From Pleurostoma richardsiae (lineage: Eukaryota; Ascomycota; Sordariomycetes; Calosphaeriales; Pleurostomataceae), in contig JANBVO010000022.1 of the NCBI GenBank assembly GCA_030052745.1, positions 434,001 through 498,000 on the forward strand: a stretch of 64,000 nucleotides of DNA. Reading direction: 5' to 3'. Shown in pieces: positions 8,733 through 20,936 of this stretch (position 1 is its first letter; every line of letters begins with the position of its first letter). The position numbers were made by a program, and so were the translations under genes. The notes beneath the pieces are model-generated. The model did no database searches. It saw only the letters and a program-made list of their open reading frames with translations, and was not told the origin of the DNA.

Positions 8733-10491
8733 ATGGTTTTCCCCAGTCTCGGCTGCCACACATGCAAAAGGCGGCGCGTAAAGGTAACCTGCCCTCGAAC
8801 TGTCGGCATTTTGAAAACTCACTGCTAACAAGGCCACAGTGTGATTCCATACATCCGGTCTGCGGTCGATGCCGGAAAGCAGAGCGAGACTGCACGTGGG
8901 ATTCGGACGGACAGACGGGACTGGCCTTCAAGAGCGAGAATGCTTTTGCCCAAGGCCAGCCTCGACGTCCGCGGAGAATGACAAGGGAGCAGCAACCTGT
9001 AGCAAGGTCGAGAGTGCTCACGGCGGGATCTCCATCACCGAGCGCATCGCCAAGTGCTATTCAACGCGCCCTGTCTTTTCCTCTAGAGATTCACGCATTG
9101 AATTGCTGGATGAAGTACTTCGTGACCCGGCCAGATGAGCTGCCCGAGGTAGGCCACGAGTATTTTACCCACGTCCTGCCTCTCTGGGAGGATGCTGCGC
9201 CGGACTCATGCATATACTTGGCCCTTGCCGCCGTCTCTCATGCGGCTTTCGGACGCGCAAGGCAGACCGACAAAGCCATCGAAGACGCGGTCAGACTCTA
9301 TACAAGGACAATCGCGAAGACGAACGACGAGATAAGGAGTCCGCCGGATGATGGTCTCGACCAGTTGATCATGTCCATCATGCTACTGGGCTTCTACGAG
9401 GTTAGTCGGCTTGTCGCTCGCCAATCCTTATGCTGACGAAGCGGGCAGAACATCATGCACGGTATCAAGAATAGCTGCAAAGATGCCATACCTTCACGCG
9501 TAAGTGATGACGTAGGCTCTCGATTCTGGCAGGACGTCTGCCATCACAAGGGAGCCAGTGGCCTCTTGGAACTTCGGCGAAACCGAGGGCTCGCACCGAA
9601 CCTAGCCCTCGATAGGGTAGTCAGGCGCCAGATCGTAAGCTGAGCAAGGGCTATGATTGCAACCACGGAGATTTCAGGTACTAACAACTGTATCAGATTC
9701 GAATCATCATCCTACGAGGAAACACTGTACCGGAGTCTTTTCATGACGGCGCCGAGTTTGGCGAGGAGGGCCCAGCGCTCGTACTTGACTCCCTCATGGT
9801 CAGAGTGGCGAACCTCCGTGCGAGATGCCGAGCGTTCCTGAGGGACAACCAATTGGATGCTCTAGATCGTTTCGAGAAAGCGAAGGAAATCGGCGGCGAG
9901 GCTCAACAGCTCGATGCTGCCCTTGATTCATGGTCTGATGCAGTGCCTGACGAATGGAGATTCTCAGCCCGCCCTTTGGCAGCTTCCTCAAGCGCGCCTG
10001 ACTCTGATCCTCCCCCTACTGGTTACGTTCACCACTACGCGAGCCACGCGCATGCAACGATGTGGAACCGATATCGCGCAGTTCGCCTCATCACCAACAG
10101 CATCCGTATGAGAGTGGTCGAGCTCTTGGTTGGCAACGCATTCAAGCGCTCATGTGTACTTCTGCAGCAGAGGCTCAGCCAGAACAACATCAACAGGTTG
10201 ACAGACGAGCTGTGCGCCTGCGTCCCCTTCTTCAGCTCTGGCGTCGACGCTCACGGCCCATGTGGGGAACGAAGTTTGCAAGGAGCTGAAGTCAGCGGCC
10301 CTTCGCTCCATAGCACGGTCCTTCCCAAGATGGCTGGCCTCTTGGCCTGGCCACTGGCAGTAGCTGTTAGCACCGAAGCGGTCCCGGAGCCGCAGAGACA
10401 GTGGCTGGAACGCAAACTCAAGATAGTCGCTTCTTCGCTGGGAGATAGCATTTTGGAGTCCGTTGCGGAAAAGAGAGAGTTCAGATTCTGA
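8733..10491 (+). CDS. Zn2Cys6 transcription factor with fungal TF domain
   Basis: Nuclear regulator of the Gal4-type class. Exons: 8733-8783, 8840-9400, 9449-9634, 9697-10491; 530 aa. The zinc cluster is only visible after splicing: exon 1 gives GCHTCKRRRVK and exon 2 gives CDSIHPVCGRCRKAERDCTW, i.e. C8-x2-C11-x6-C18-x6-C25-x2-C28-x6-C35, the canonical pattern. The remainder looks like a fungal-specific middle region (FVTRPDELPEVGHEYF, VCHHKGASGLLELRR, MWNRYRAVRLITNSIR), the arrangement seen in regulators annotated as 'fungal Zn(2)-Cys(6) binuclear cluster domain'. The start is placed at the ATG that gives five residues before the first Cys-containing motif. A 33-nt GT..AG segment inside exon 3 (9500-9532) was kept as coding because it is too short for an intron. 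It converges on the aldo/keto reductase with a gap of 118 bp. Target genes are unknown. Confidence 0.85.
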
Positions 10492-10609
10492 GCATGTCGT
10501 CCTCGAGATGATCAGAGCCAGATTGGTATTGCTCTTGCACCTGGGCTTCAAATCTAGCGGGGTAAGCTAGATATTCCTTTCACCCCTGACTAGTAACTTC
10601 TAACAAACT

Positions 10610-11750
10610 CTAGAAGTGGCCCATGATCTCTTTGGGAACGTATGGCTCCTCGAGATATTTGACGTCCTCGTCACTCAGCGTCTTCTCGCGCAAGGCGCAG
10701 GCTTCCTCGATCCGCTCAAGACTATTGAACCCCACGATAGGCACCGCGCCCTTGCTCTTGTGCCACGCCATCGCCACCTGCGCCATCGACCAACCCTTCC
10801 TTCCCGCAACCTCCTCAACCCTTCTGACTATCTCGTCATCCGCCTCGCTGACGCTGATGGGAACGGGGCTCGGTATCTTAGAGCGCACCGAGCTGTTGTC
10901 GCCGAGCGGCTTCGCCAGCTTTCCCCCTGACATGGGCGAGTAAGGCAGGATGCCGACCCCTGTCTCCTTGCAGAAGCGGATCATCTCACGCTCCTCCTCG
11001 CGGTAGAGCAGGTGGTAAAGGTTCTGCATGCTGACGAATTTGGTCCAGCCGTTACTCTCGGCGATGAACTGCAGCTGCGCGAACTGCGTCGCCCACATCG
11101 AGCTCGCACCAATGTAGCGGACCTTCCCCGACTGAACCAAGTCATGCAGCGCCCGCATCGTCTCCTCTGGTGGTATCTCCGGGTCGTACCGGTGAATCTG
11201 GAGCAGGTCGATGTAATTGGTGCCCAGCCGAGCGAGGGAGGCGTCTACGGCGGTGAAAATGGCGGTCCGGGAGAGTCCTGGATTTGTCTCATCAGCAAAA
11301 CGTGGTCACCGGCTCGGATAAAGAGCTACTCTCACCTCCTTGGTTAACATAGTCCTTGCTCTGGTCCATCTGCTGCGCCATCGCGAACGTGAACATTCCC
11401 GGCTCTTCAGCGTCTTCGCCAACGTGGAAGCAGCACTTTGTCATGATGACAAGCTTCTCCCTTGGGATATTGAACTTGTGGATCGCCTTGCCGATGACCG
11501 CCTCGCTAGCACCATTGGAGTAGGCGTTAGCAGTGTCCCACGTGTTGATGCCGCGGTCGTACGCGGCCTTGAGGATCTCCAGCGAGGCGTCCTCGTCAAG
11601 GACCCAGGGCGACCACTTCGGCGTCCCCAGGGACATTGCGCCCAGGATCGGCCGGGACACGCGCAGCCCGGAGGCGCCGACCTGGACGTACTCGACCTTG
11701 GTCGCATCGACGCTCTTCTGAAGTGAAGCTGGAAGGGGCATTCCGGACAT
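10610..11750 (-). CDS. Aldo/keto reductase
   Basis: NADPH-dependent (beta/alpha)8-barrel oxidoreductase that reduces aldehydes or ketones. Substrate unknown. Exons 11336-11750 and 10610-11277, intron 11278-11335 (GTGAGA...CCAG), 360 aa, usual length for the larger AKR proteins (AKR9/AKR11-like). The catalytic tetrad is recognisable: Asp72 in WDTANAYSNG, Tyr77 in the same motif, Lys105 in VIMTKCC and His near 167 in LLQIHRYD. Further family marks are YVQVGASGLRVSRPILG at the N terminus, VRYIGASSMWA, SMQNLYHLLYREEE and the cofactor loop region (LPYSPMSGGKLAKP). The exon junction restores VNQGGLSRTAIF. No signal peptide, so cytosolic. It sits tail to tail with a Zn2Cys6 regulator, which might control it, but only proximity supports that. 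Confidence 0.92.
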
Positions 11751-14111
11751 ATTGGGCAGCGATGGTTAAAACGATTTATTTTGAGACTGTGAATCTAAAT
11801 CTTATAGCTTGGATTATTGAGAATATGAAGGCTGAAGAATGATGTTCGTCCAAACCTTACAGCTAGAGGCCCGCCACCCCTTTTATGTCCCCTTCTGCTC
11901 TTGTGGCCATGATTCCCTAGCTGGACCATTCTCATAACACCCGGTCGAATCGAGGAGTTAAACATTCTTAAGACCGCAGACGTTCCTTGCGTTGCAGCTA
12001 GATCCGGACAACTACCAAGGGGCATAGCACGGGCGCCGGGGTACCTGCGGCAATGGGTCGCCGGCCCGGCCCACGGCAGAGACCCACAGCTCGCGAGATT
12101 TCCCGAAAGGGGTTAGTGGATCGGGGTCTTGGCAAGACTTTCGGGGGCACCGACGGTATGAACAGCGGCAGCTTAGAGGAAGAGTGCCCGGAAGGATTCC
12201 TCAAGACCTCTGTAAAAGCTCTGGAAATAAGGGAGCCATGGAGAAGAAGTCCGTTACTTCCGTAGACCGCACATGTAGGTGTAGGTCTTCTGTTGTCCAC
12301 ATGCTCGTCTGAGCAGTAGACCTAGCAACAGCTCTGGTTGGGCAAGGTGACCACGGACATACGCCACAACAAATTTCTGCCATCATATTATCTCAAAGGT
12401 GAGGCTCATCCATCCGTCTGGCTGGCTTCCAAGTTGCAATCCACAGAGCACCCAGGCAGTCCTTCAAAACATTCAGTCCTTCTAAGTGTACCTAAAATAT
12501 GCCACGAGCAGAAGGCATGATGGTGGCGTCGAGACCATCGATTCCAATCCTTCATCTACCACATACAAGTACAAGAGGATAGTGATCTTCGTGTTAAGCT
12601 ATATCGAGTTCCAATGGGTTTTCTTACGAGCCTTGGGATCGCCCCTTTTCAAAATGCGTGAAGTAAGCCATCAAGGGGATGCCGACCAGCCACCAAACAG
12701 GTGAAGGCGAGAGAACGCCAAAGCCCAGGAGAAATGTTGTCGAGAAGTAATATCTAAGTGACGTAGTTATAGTAAGTGTGTACCGTTTGTTTGTCTTGTC
12801 CTCTGGCGCTATTACTAACTCTTTGCTACTAGTTCTGTCCGATATCATCAAAACTAGCATTGTGGGTTAGCCATCGTTTCCAGGCCTATACGACAATTCA
12901 ACCACCTCCAGAAAGGCTGCTTTTGGCTTCTAGAAGTCTTGTTTTATTTCAGGACGACCTGGGGTTCCCCATTCTCCAGGAGATAACGAGGGTACCAGTC
13001 CACACTTATATTTTGCGTGCATCGAATAAGTGGGAAGTTACGCGTGTCGCCAGTTACTTATCGAGCAAAGCATTGTAAAACCAGACCATTTGGGCCACGG
13101 ATGTTAGGGTCTATTTCACAGATACATCTAAAACTGAAGGACAAAGATAGCTCCGATAACCACCAGCCTCTTCGCATGCGTTGACCCGGGTATCGCCTCG
13201 CCAGAAGAAGCCGCTACCCATGAGAAGTGGTGGCAGCAGCGGGCTATGGCGAATGGCTCAATAGACTATAAAAGTGCGCTGAGACGACTGGACTGAAGAA
13301 CGCTAGCACGACTTGCACGCTCAACCTTGTCCATAGGGCCGACATCGAACACAAGCCGGAGGAAGACCATTAGGGCATAGTCGAAGAGTAGGCCCCGAAG
13401 GCTTGACTGTGGACTAGTTCTACGGTGGCTTTAGAACCGAGGAGATGATTGTTCAGGGAGTCCAGGTGTCCCTTCAACATGAGCGGTATCGGCTGACGAT
13501 CAGTGACCATCTTGGCCTTCCAAGCGTTGGTGGCATGCCGGCTGGGATTGAGCGCCTCTAGTAGCAAGGCAAAACAATGGTTATACGTCATTCTCAACTG
13601 AATGTCCAAAGCTGACAAGCTAGCGTCTTGTCAACTTGCAGAAAGCCTGGTCATGTGAAACGTGGGGGTTGCGGAGGCATACTAGGTATGCAGGAAGGTA
13701 GACGGCCGAGAAATACCCTCGGCTCTCCGCAAACCCCAGACTACTACCCCGACCTCCGCTCCTCTGACAACTACCGCCGATCTAGGGACGGGGTTGCCGT
13801 TTGAGGCATGCCGTTGGAATGCTTTCGGGGCCGCTGGCCCGGTAGTCTCGGCCGGCCTACCTGACCACGCCGCATGTAGCAGGGATCAACGGAGGATCAC
13901 GCTCGTGATATCCACAATCATGGATACGTCAAGAAGCATATTCAGGTAAATCAGAATTATACCAAGGCAGAGCAACAATGGGGAGAGCGGGGTCAAGGCG
14001 TGATCGCCCTTGCTGTGCGACAGCGGCCATGAGTTATAAGGGGACAAGACGCCACGTAGCGAGTGCTGTGCCATCGATCAAGTGTTTCTGCTGTCACAAG
14101 ACACCACCACT
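11751..14111. other. Long intergenic region without a supported gene
   Basis: 2,361 bp. The left part is the upstream region of the aldo/keto reductase and the right part that of the sugar transporter. On the minus strand near 12624-12760 a frame contains a hydrophobic stretch (STTFLLGFGVLSPSPVWWLV), and another at 13370-13618 looks weakly protein-like. Neither has a convincing start, splice structure or family, so they could be gene remnants. No RNA gene or tandem repeat was found. Confidence 0.4.
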
Positions 14112-15844
14112 ATGGCTCGACGGTATCTGGGAGGCTCAGGGGAGCGCCTGACGGTCTGGATATCCATTGCCGCGTCCACAGTTCTCATATTCTACGGCTA
14201 CGACCAGGTACGTGTTGGCTGTGTCTCCAGAGCGAGACAATCTGCCCTATGCTGATGCCAACTCTGATTACCAGGGCGTCTTCGGCAATGTTCTCGTTAA
14301 GGAAGACTTCCTTCGAACCATGGGGTACCCCAGCACCTCGGATCAAGGCACGATGACATCTGTCTATAACCTCGGCTGCTTCGCAGGCGCGCTTTCGACG
14401 CTTTTCACCGGCGACAAGCTCGGCCGCCCGCGTGTGCTCATGCTTGGAAGCAGTGTCATTGCCCTCGGGGCCATCATCCAGGCGGCCTCATACAGCGCGG
14501 CGCAGATGTACGTCGGCCGCGTCGTCGCGGGGTTAGGAACAGGAATGAATACTGCCACGGCAGGAGTTTGGCAGTCTGAGACGTCTAAAATGCGGAGCCG
14601 AGGCAAGCTCATCATCATCCAGATGGCAAACTGCATCACAGGCTTTGCCATCTCGAACTGGCTGACGCTGGGCTTTTCGTTCGCCCCCGGAAGCGTGTCC
14701 TGGCGCTTCCCCTTGGCTTTCCAGATCTGTAGGTAACCCTTCTCGCTAGTCCGCCACCGTGTTTCTAACAGGACCCACAGTCTTCTCCATCCTTGTTTTG
14801 CTGATGTGCCCCTTCCTGCCTGACTCTCCTCGCTTGCTCATCCGCAAGGGCTTGTACGAGGAAGCGGCAGAGGTACTGGCGGCCTTGGAAGGGCATGGCG
14901 CAACCCCGTCCTCCCCATCTGTCCGCGCCCAGTTCTCCATCATCAAAGACGTCCTCGACAAGGAGTACGCCGTGGGCTACACCTGGTGGCAGCTCCTCAC
15001 CGGCCGCGGCCCAGCGGGCGTCGTGCGCCGCATGATCCTGGGTGCCTGGATGCAGTCAATGAACCAGATCAGCGGCATCAACGTCACCTCGTATTACATG
15101 ACCTATGTTTTCATCCATGCCATTGGACTATCAGAGTTCACGGCGCGCATCCTGGCGGCAGCCGGTGCGATGGACTACCTCTTCTTCTCCTTTATGGCGT
15201 ACTTTGTCATCGAGCGCTTTGGACGACGCCGCGTCATGATGACCTCGGCCACAGCGTGCTCTGTCTGCTGGACCATCATCGCCATTTGCGTCGGTTTGTC
15301 GGAGGCGGGCCGCGGCAACAGCTTCCGGCTCGGCGTTGTGGCCGTGTCCTTCTTCTTCGTCTTCTTCGCCTCTTTCGCCATGGGCGTGCTGGGCGTGCCG
15401 TGGCTGTACCCCACGGAGGTCAACGCACTGGCCTTCCGCGCCAAGGGCGCCGCGCTGGCCATGGCTAGCAACTGGATCATGAACTACATGGTTGCCCAGA
15501 TCACGCCGCCCGGCATCGCCAACCTTGGGTACCGGTTCTGGGTCATCTGGGCGGTGCTGTGCGCCGCCTTCGTACCCATCACGTACCTGTTCTACCCCGA
15601 GACGGCCAACCGCTCCCTGGAGGACATCGATCGGTTCTTCGGAGACAACAGGGGCGTCTTCGTCTTCCGAAATAAGCTGGCGACACAGTTGCGGCGTCCG
15701 AGCGTCTACGAGGAGGCCGATATGGCGATCGCCGCGGCGCATGAAAAGAGCGCGAGGGATGCCGACCAGCAGGCTCCGCTTGGGCATGTGGAGCTCGAAG
15801 AGAAGGGCGAGGGTGCTAGTGTTGGGCACATCGAACGGAGATGA
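14112..15844 (+). CDS. MFS sugar transporter (hexose/disaccharide permease type)
   Basis: Plasma-membrane sugar/H+ symporter of the major facilitator superfamily, sugar porter family. Exons 14112-14207, 14275-14728 and 14781-15844, introns of 67 and 52 nt; 537 aa and about 12 membrane segments. Signature motifs in order: TM1 ending FYGYDQ|GVFGNVLV across the first splice, DKLGRPRVLMLGS (loop 2-3), PDSPRLLIRKG (PESPR-like motif after TM6), QISGINVTSYYMTY in TM7, ERFGRRRVMM (loop 8-9), and the PETANRSLEDID motif after TM12. Both N and C termini are cytosolic, with an Ala/Glu-rich tail. The second splice joins FQIFFSIL. Substrate cannot be read from sequence; lactose/glucose or quinate-like permeases are possible. 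No sugar-catabolic enzyme lies next to it. Confidence 0.92.
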
Positions 15845-16520
15845 AGAAAGATGATGTAGGTCGGATGCTGAACATCATGACCGGGGCCAGTAAGAGAATC
15901 AGAGCCTTTCTGGGTAGGATAGGGGAAATCGGTGCGAAACGCTGAGTAGATTATAGAGGTGCTCAGGGGGAGCGTGCCTTAGACAGCATTTACCCTGCCA
16001 CCATAGCAGGTACATTCGCGTAGCAACGCACAGGGAATCCAAGCCTGGTGTCTGCAATCAATTGAGAGTAGCCTTCTAAAGCTCAACCTTGCGCTTGATT
16101 ATGTGGTGATTGGTGATGGGCCTCGAGATGTCGATCGCCTTTCGTCGTCCTTCTCACACCCACAGTGGGTATGGTCATGCCACTTGACATCCGTGCTGTC
16201 CATCATAAAGAAACACGCAGGTGCTTTACACTGACCAAAGAGACGCTGGGTTTCCTGTACATTGTCCCATCGAGAAGCGCAAGTTCTCTGGAGGTGTCCT
16301 CGGCAGGAGCTACCGCAAGGCCATCATGGCACGCGGCTAAAGGTATGAGGTCACATTGCGGGGCAGGGCTCTTCCGCAAGTGCTAATCACCAAATTCACC
16401 GCCATACAACAACAGATATTCCGCGGCGGTCGTGCCATCAGTCACCCTTGTCTGCGCTAAACTTTAGGCGGCATTCTGTTCGACGGACCGCAAATTACTA
16501 TTGCTCCCGCTGCCGGTGGG
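15845..16520. other. Intergenic region
   Basis: 676 bp between the transporter stop and the acidic hypothetical gene, both on the plus strand. It should hold a 3' UTR and the next promoter. Nothing else is supported. Confidence 0.45.
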
Positions 16521-17057
16521 ATGAGTGCCGGGGGCCAAGCGCACAAGCGCACGTCGTCGACGGCCGGGAACGAGAACACGGCACAGCCAGCAGCGAAGCA
16601 GCCACGACCAGACGGCCAGCTCCAGGCCACTCGGCCGAGATGCATATTCATCGTGGAGCACATCAAGAAGCCCCGCCCGACCGGGGACTGGAGGGACGAG
16701 CAGGACGAGTACGACAGGGAGGAGAGGACGCAGCTCGGAGTCTTCGTCAGCCTAGCCAACGCGAACCGCGAGGTGCGCCGGGAGATGGAGTACTTCGAGA
16801 GCGAGTGGGGGGACCTGGGAGACCGCTCGATCTTCGACGAGGAAAGCGACGACTATAGCGGGACGCCGCCGACGGACGGGGAGAAGGTGGGATCGTCGTG
16901 GGAGTACGATGACGAGCAGGAGGAGGTGCATCAGGTCAGCATCACGGCGTATCCACTGATCTGGCCCGAGGACTATTACATGAGTGATGACGAAGATGAA
17001 GAGGAGGAACTCGAGGAGGATGGAGGTGAGGAGGGTCATGAACCTGACGAGAGGTGA
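16521..17057 (+). CDS. Hypothetical acidic protein
   Basis: Family not recognised. Single open frame of 178 aa from the ATG at 16521. Residues 1-40 are low-complexity Ser/Ala/Gln/Lys and may be disordered. A more ordered section follows (PRCIFIVEHIKKPRPTGDW, LGVFVSLANANREVRREMEYF). The C-terminal third is strongly acidic (DDEDEEEELEEDGGEEG), with an Ile/Pro/Trp patch before it (ITAYPLIWPEDYY). No signal peptide, membrane segment or metal motif. A DNA-mimic, chaperone-like or transcription-related role would be guesswork. Codon use in this frame is GC-rich at third positions like neighbouring genes, which favours a real gene, but the frame opposite also stays open over much of the region. Confidence 0.55.
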   Translation: MSAGGQAHKRTSSTAGNENTAQPAAKQPRPDGQLQATRPRCIFIVEHIKKPRPTGDWRDEQDEYDREERTQLGVFVSLANANREVRREMEYFESEWGDLGDRSIFDEESDDYSGTPPTDGEKVGSSWEYDDEQEEVHQVSITAYPLIWPEDYYMSDDEDEEEELEEDGGEEGHEPDER

Positions 17058-17654
17058 GAGAAGGGGGGTTGGGGGACTGAATCAGGGGAGAGCTGTCAAA
17101 TGCATGGCATGTATCAGATAGACAACCCCGAGCAGCAAAAGCGCACATCATAGACTGTCAGCCTCCAATACGAGCATACACATACACAGTCTCACTCTCG
17201 TACGACTGAAGAGCGTCTAGACAGTGGCTGGTGTCTGGGGCGGCCATCACATGCGTGAAGAGTGACTTGACTTGACTGACTCGCGGTTTAGTCCCAAGAG
17301 CCTGGATCGCGGGACGAAGCACATGCAAATAGATGGGTCCGTGCTTCTTTTGCGAGTCAAGCATGAGGACGTGGGTCATCACGTGATGAACAGCGGAGAC
17401 GCTCCGTGCAGCGGGCGGAGCAACTAATTCCACGCTCAAGGCCAAAAGAAGCCCCGAGCTCGCTTTGGCTCTAGCCTCTCCAGGGGTGCCGCGGTTCCCT
17501 CAGTGCGAGAGGGGGCGCTTTCCGCCCATTATTTCGCCCAGCTCTCCCGTCGCCTTATTTCCGTCCTCCATGCTGCCAATGTTGCCGCCGCGGGGGTCTG
17601 TCAAGTAGGAACCAGCAGGATCGCGAGATAAAAGACGGAGGAGGAACGACGACA
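17058..17654. promoter_or_regulatory. Upstream region of second Zn2Cys6 regulator
   Basis: 597 bp, likely promoter and 5' UTR of the following gene. The minus-strand frame at 17158-17445 (95 codons) shows no family feature and is not called. Confidence 0.4.
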
Positions 17655-20599
17655 ATGAACCAGCTCGATGCCCAGGTCAGCGACCTGCGGTCATTCTTGC
17701 CGCATCCGCCAGGTCCTCCGACTCCATCTAACGCTGCCCACGCCGCCGGGTTTTCTCCACGTCATCCTGGCACCCACGGTGCGTCGCCGCGTTCCGCACC
17801 CGGAGACAATTCCGCCCAACCGTCCACGCCCTCCGCTCACGGCCTCCCAGCTAAGCGGAGGTCCGAGGACGACGGCGGTAGCGCGAAGCAACAGAGGAGC
17901 AAGAGGAATAGAGTAAGTACCGCCATCGTCCGTTCTTGGGTAGCCCTGTCTCGGCGTGCTGCTTGGTTGCGCTGCCGCCGTGGCTTCACTCTAGACCCTC
18001 CTCGCTAACGCTGCCAACAACAACAGTACATCTCCATCGCATGGTACGTCTAGTGGACCCTCTGCCCTCAGCCTCTTACTCCGAACCCCGGCCGTAGAAG
18101 CCGTTGGTGGCTTTCAGTGTTCTCTGAATCGTTACTCTTCTGTTGCACGAAGGCTTGCGACTCGAGTTGCGGCGTCCCTCCTTTCCTAGTTCCTCTAGCT
18201 GACATCGGCCTTCTCTCTAACAGTAACGAGTGCAAACGCCGAAAGATCAAGTGCAATGGCGAGACTCCCTGCCAGCGATGCGGCAATCTCAACCTTGCCT
18301 GCCTCTACGCGCCCAACTGCTGCTCCGGCAGCTTCCGGGACTCGGATGAGTTCAAGCGTATGGCGGACCAGATGTCCCGCCTGCAAGACCAGGTCGACAC
18401 CCTCTTCCGGAACATGACTGCTCTTCAGCAGGATACGTTACGCCTAGCACCCATCCAGGACCGGACGCTCGCGTTGCCGTCGACCACCGCAACTCCATCT
18501 CCTTCGTCCTCTATCCCGTCTCTCCACCGGCCCGATCTACCACCCTTTCGACCACCTCATTCCTTTCGCGGACCGACGAGCATAGCGTTCACCGTTGACG
18601 TCGCAAAAAATACGCTGCACAATATGGGGTACAGCGGCGCTGACGGCCCGGAAGAGAACGGGGTGACGCAGGAGGACACGCCAACCACGTCGCCGATGAT
18701 ACAACAGCGTGAACCTCCACCACGGCAATCACCCCAGGATCCTCTATGGGATTTCGACAAGGACGAGTTGGTACGGCTCTGCAGACTGCACGAAGACGAG
18801 GTCGGAATCATGTACCCTGTCGTCAACATCGACGATGTGATTAACTACGCCCGGACACTTGGCTCGTGGATGGAGGCAGCCAAGAACAACGGTCTTGTCC
18901 CTCCGTTTGGCCAGGACGAGGGCATTACCGACATAAAGACCTTGCAGCTGAAGATCATCATGTGCTGTGCCCTTGCGGTGGAGGAACATGGCAACAGCGC
19001 CAAGGCGATCCGTTTGTGGGAAAGCATTGAGCCTATTGCAGACAGGATGCTTATGTCCGATCCAAGCGACGTCGGGAACCTGCCTTTCCTCGCTCTGGTG
19101 GCCGGCTACCGCTTCCTGGCCTACGAAGAAGTCCTCTCTTGGAGGGTGATGGGACAGGTAGCCAGGCTGTGTCTCGAACTTGGTCTTCATCGCAGGGACG
19201 GCCTGGCCAAGATCCCTGGCGATCAGGATCGGAGGAATGCGGTAAACACGTTCTGGTCCGCTTATGTACTGGAGCGCCGATGGAGCTTCGGCACCGGACT
19301 GCCGTTTGTTATCCACGATGACAAGATCGACCCAAAGCTTCCGTATCCTGTGAGTAATATGTCCTTGCTGCTGTTACGCACCGACTACACAAATCATTGG
19401 AGCGTCTGGAGGAGATGCTAACAGTGCCCACAGGATGAGCATCCTTATCTGGTTGCGATGATCACGTATTCAAAGTTGGGTGCCAAGATATGGAAGCTTG
19501 TGGATTACTTTGAACCAGCCCTCATCCGAGAGCTGAAACGGGAGGATTTCGAATCTCTGGACCGCGAGATTATGAACTGGTACGACTCGGTTCCGGCAGA
19601 CGTCAAAATCAGCAACCTGAACAACCAAATACCGTTGCCATCAACGCCCTCTTACAATCTCGAACGCTTACAGATATGGACCCGGCTCCGACTTAATCAG
19701 GTAAGGGTGCCATGGCTATGAATACATCGTTCATGTCTATAGTGCTAACCTACTGTCAGATCCGGATCTGGCTGTTCACACCTGTCCTTCATTCCGCTAG
19801 TAGCATCGCGGTGAACATGCACCTCGCACAGCGCGCCGTGGAGCTCGCCAAGGAGACCATTCACTATTTGACGAAGCTGAACAATACCAGCAACCTCTAC
19901 CGCCGGATCCAGGTCTTCTATCATCAGTTTCTCACATCCGCCATTGCAGTCCTGTTTTTGGCCAGCACCCACGCTCCCTTGCAGTTCAGCGCCAATTGCA
20001 GGGACGAATTCTACATGGCCCTCGAGCTCGTCAAGGACATGTCGGCCAAGAGCTGGGTCAGCCAGCGCCTGTGGCGCACCGTCCGTGGCCTCAAGAACTA
20101 CGCGCCGCGCCTTGGCCTCCGCCGCGACGACCCGGGCGCGAGGGAGAGCAATGCCGCGCAGGCCATGGCGGGCTTGGCGGCGGGCCAGCACACCAACGGT
20201 GTGCCCACCTCCGCGGCGGCGGGCAGCCCCGGCGTCATCTCGCAGGCCGCCACGCTCAGGTACCCGTCCCCGGCGGCGAGGCTCGGCAGCGTGGGTCCGC
20301 CGCGGATGCCCAGCAGCGCGTCGACGCCGGCGCCGCAGGGGCAGTCGCTCACTGACGACCAGAACAACGGGCTGCTGCTGCAGAGCGAGATGACCAAGAT
20401 CTTCGAGGGGTACATGGGCATGAGCGGGATCCCGCACCCGTTCGCGCGCGGCGGGCTCCATTCTGTGCGGACGCCGGATGGCGGCGCGTACGGCACCAAC
20501 GGCGGGGTGATGAGCCCGAGGGAGATGTCGGAGGGGAGCGGCCCCGGGTACTCGAGCGATGGGGTCGGGGTCTATCAGCAGCTCAAGGAGATGTTTTAA
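17655..20599 (+). CDS. Large Zn2Cys6 transcription factor (835 aa)
   Basis: Gal4-type nuclear regulator. Exons: 17655-17912, 18027-18043 (17-nt microexon), 18224-19349, 19434-19700, 19760-20599. The zinc cluster is built across three exons: microexon YISIAC, then NECKRRKIKCNGETPCQRCGNLNLAC, i.e. C92-x2-C95-x6-C102-x5-C108-x2-C111-x6-C118. Downstream comes a coiled-coil-like linker (MADQMSRLQDQVDTLFRNM) and the fungal transcription factor domain, about residues 260-650 (LWDFDKDELVRLCRLHEDEVGIMYPVV style start, RVMGQVARLCLELGLHRRDG, SAYVLERRWSFGTGLPF). The C terminus is Gly/Ser/Pro-rich and ends in SDGVGVYQQLKEMF. The N-terminal 86 residues are Pro/Ser-rich with a basic end (KRRSEDDGG...KRNR). 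Every splice keeps phase and restores family motifs. The regulated pathway is unknown. The gene lies head-on against the P450 gene, whose stop is 337 bp away. Confidence 0.9.
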
Positions 20600-20936
20600 G
20601 GAAGGGGTGATCTTTTCTGGGAGGTGCAGTATGCTGGATACCCGGATGAGGTATTGCCAAAGTTGGGGGGTATATGGATTGGTTCCATATGCCGGCGTTC
20701 TTTGTTTGAATTACGGCCTGGGAGGCCAATTTGAGTGTCACTGCACCTTCGCAGCAGGGCGGCAGCGCTTATCTTACCTGGACGCACTATATATCTCGAA
20801 AATTTCATAATAATGACTGCGGTCTATTGCTTCAAGGGGTGAACCACAGACTTCCGCGACAGTATATGGGTGGGAATCTACGCGCAGAGCTGTGCATCGA
20901 GTTTATTTTTCTGACGCGAGGTTGTCTGGCCTCTCG
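20600..20936. other. Short convergent intergenic region
   Basis: 337 bp between the stops of the regulator and the P450 gene. Only 3' UTRs are expected and nothing else was seen. Confidence 0.45.

Noticed and set aside
9500-9532. 33-nt GT...AG segment in the first regulator
   Set aside because: Too short for an intron. The frame is open through it and the flanking motif VCHHKGASGLLELRR keeps phase either way.
12624-12860. Membrane-like minus-strand frame
   Set aside because: One hydrophobic stretch but no start context, no family and no neighbouring exon. Kept only as a note.
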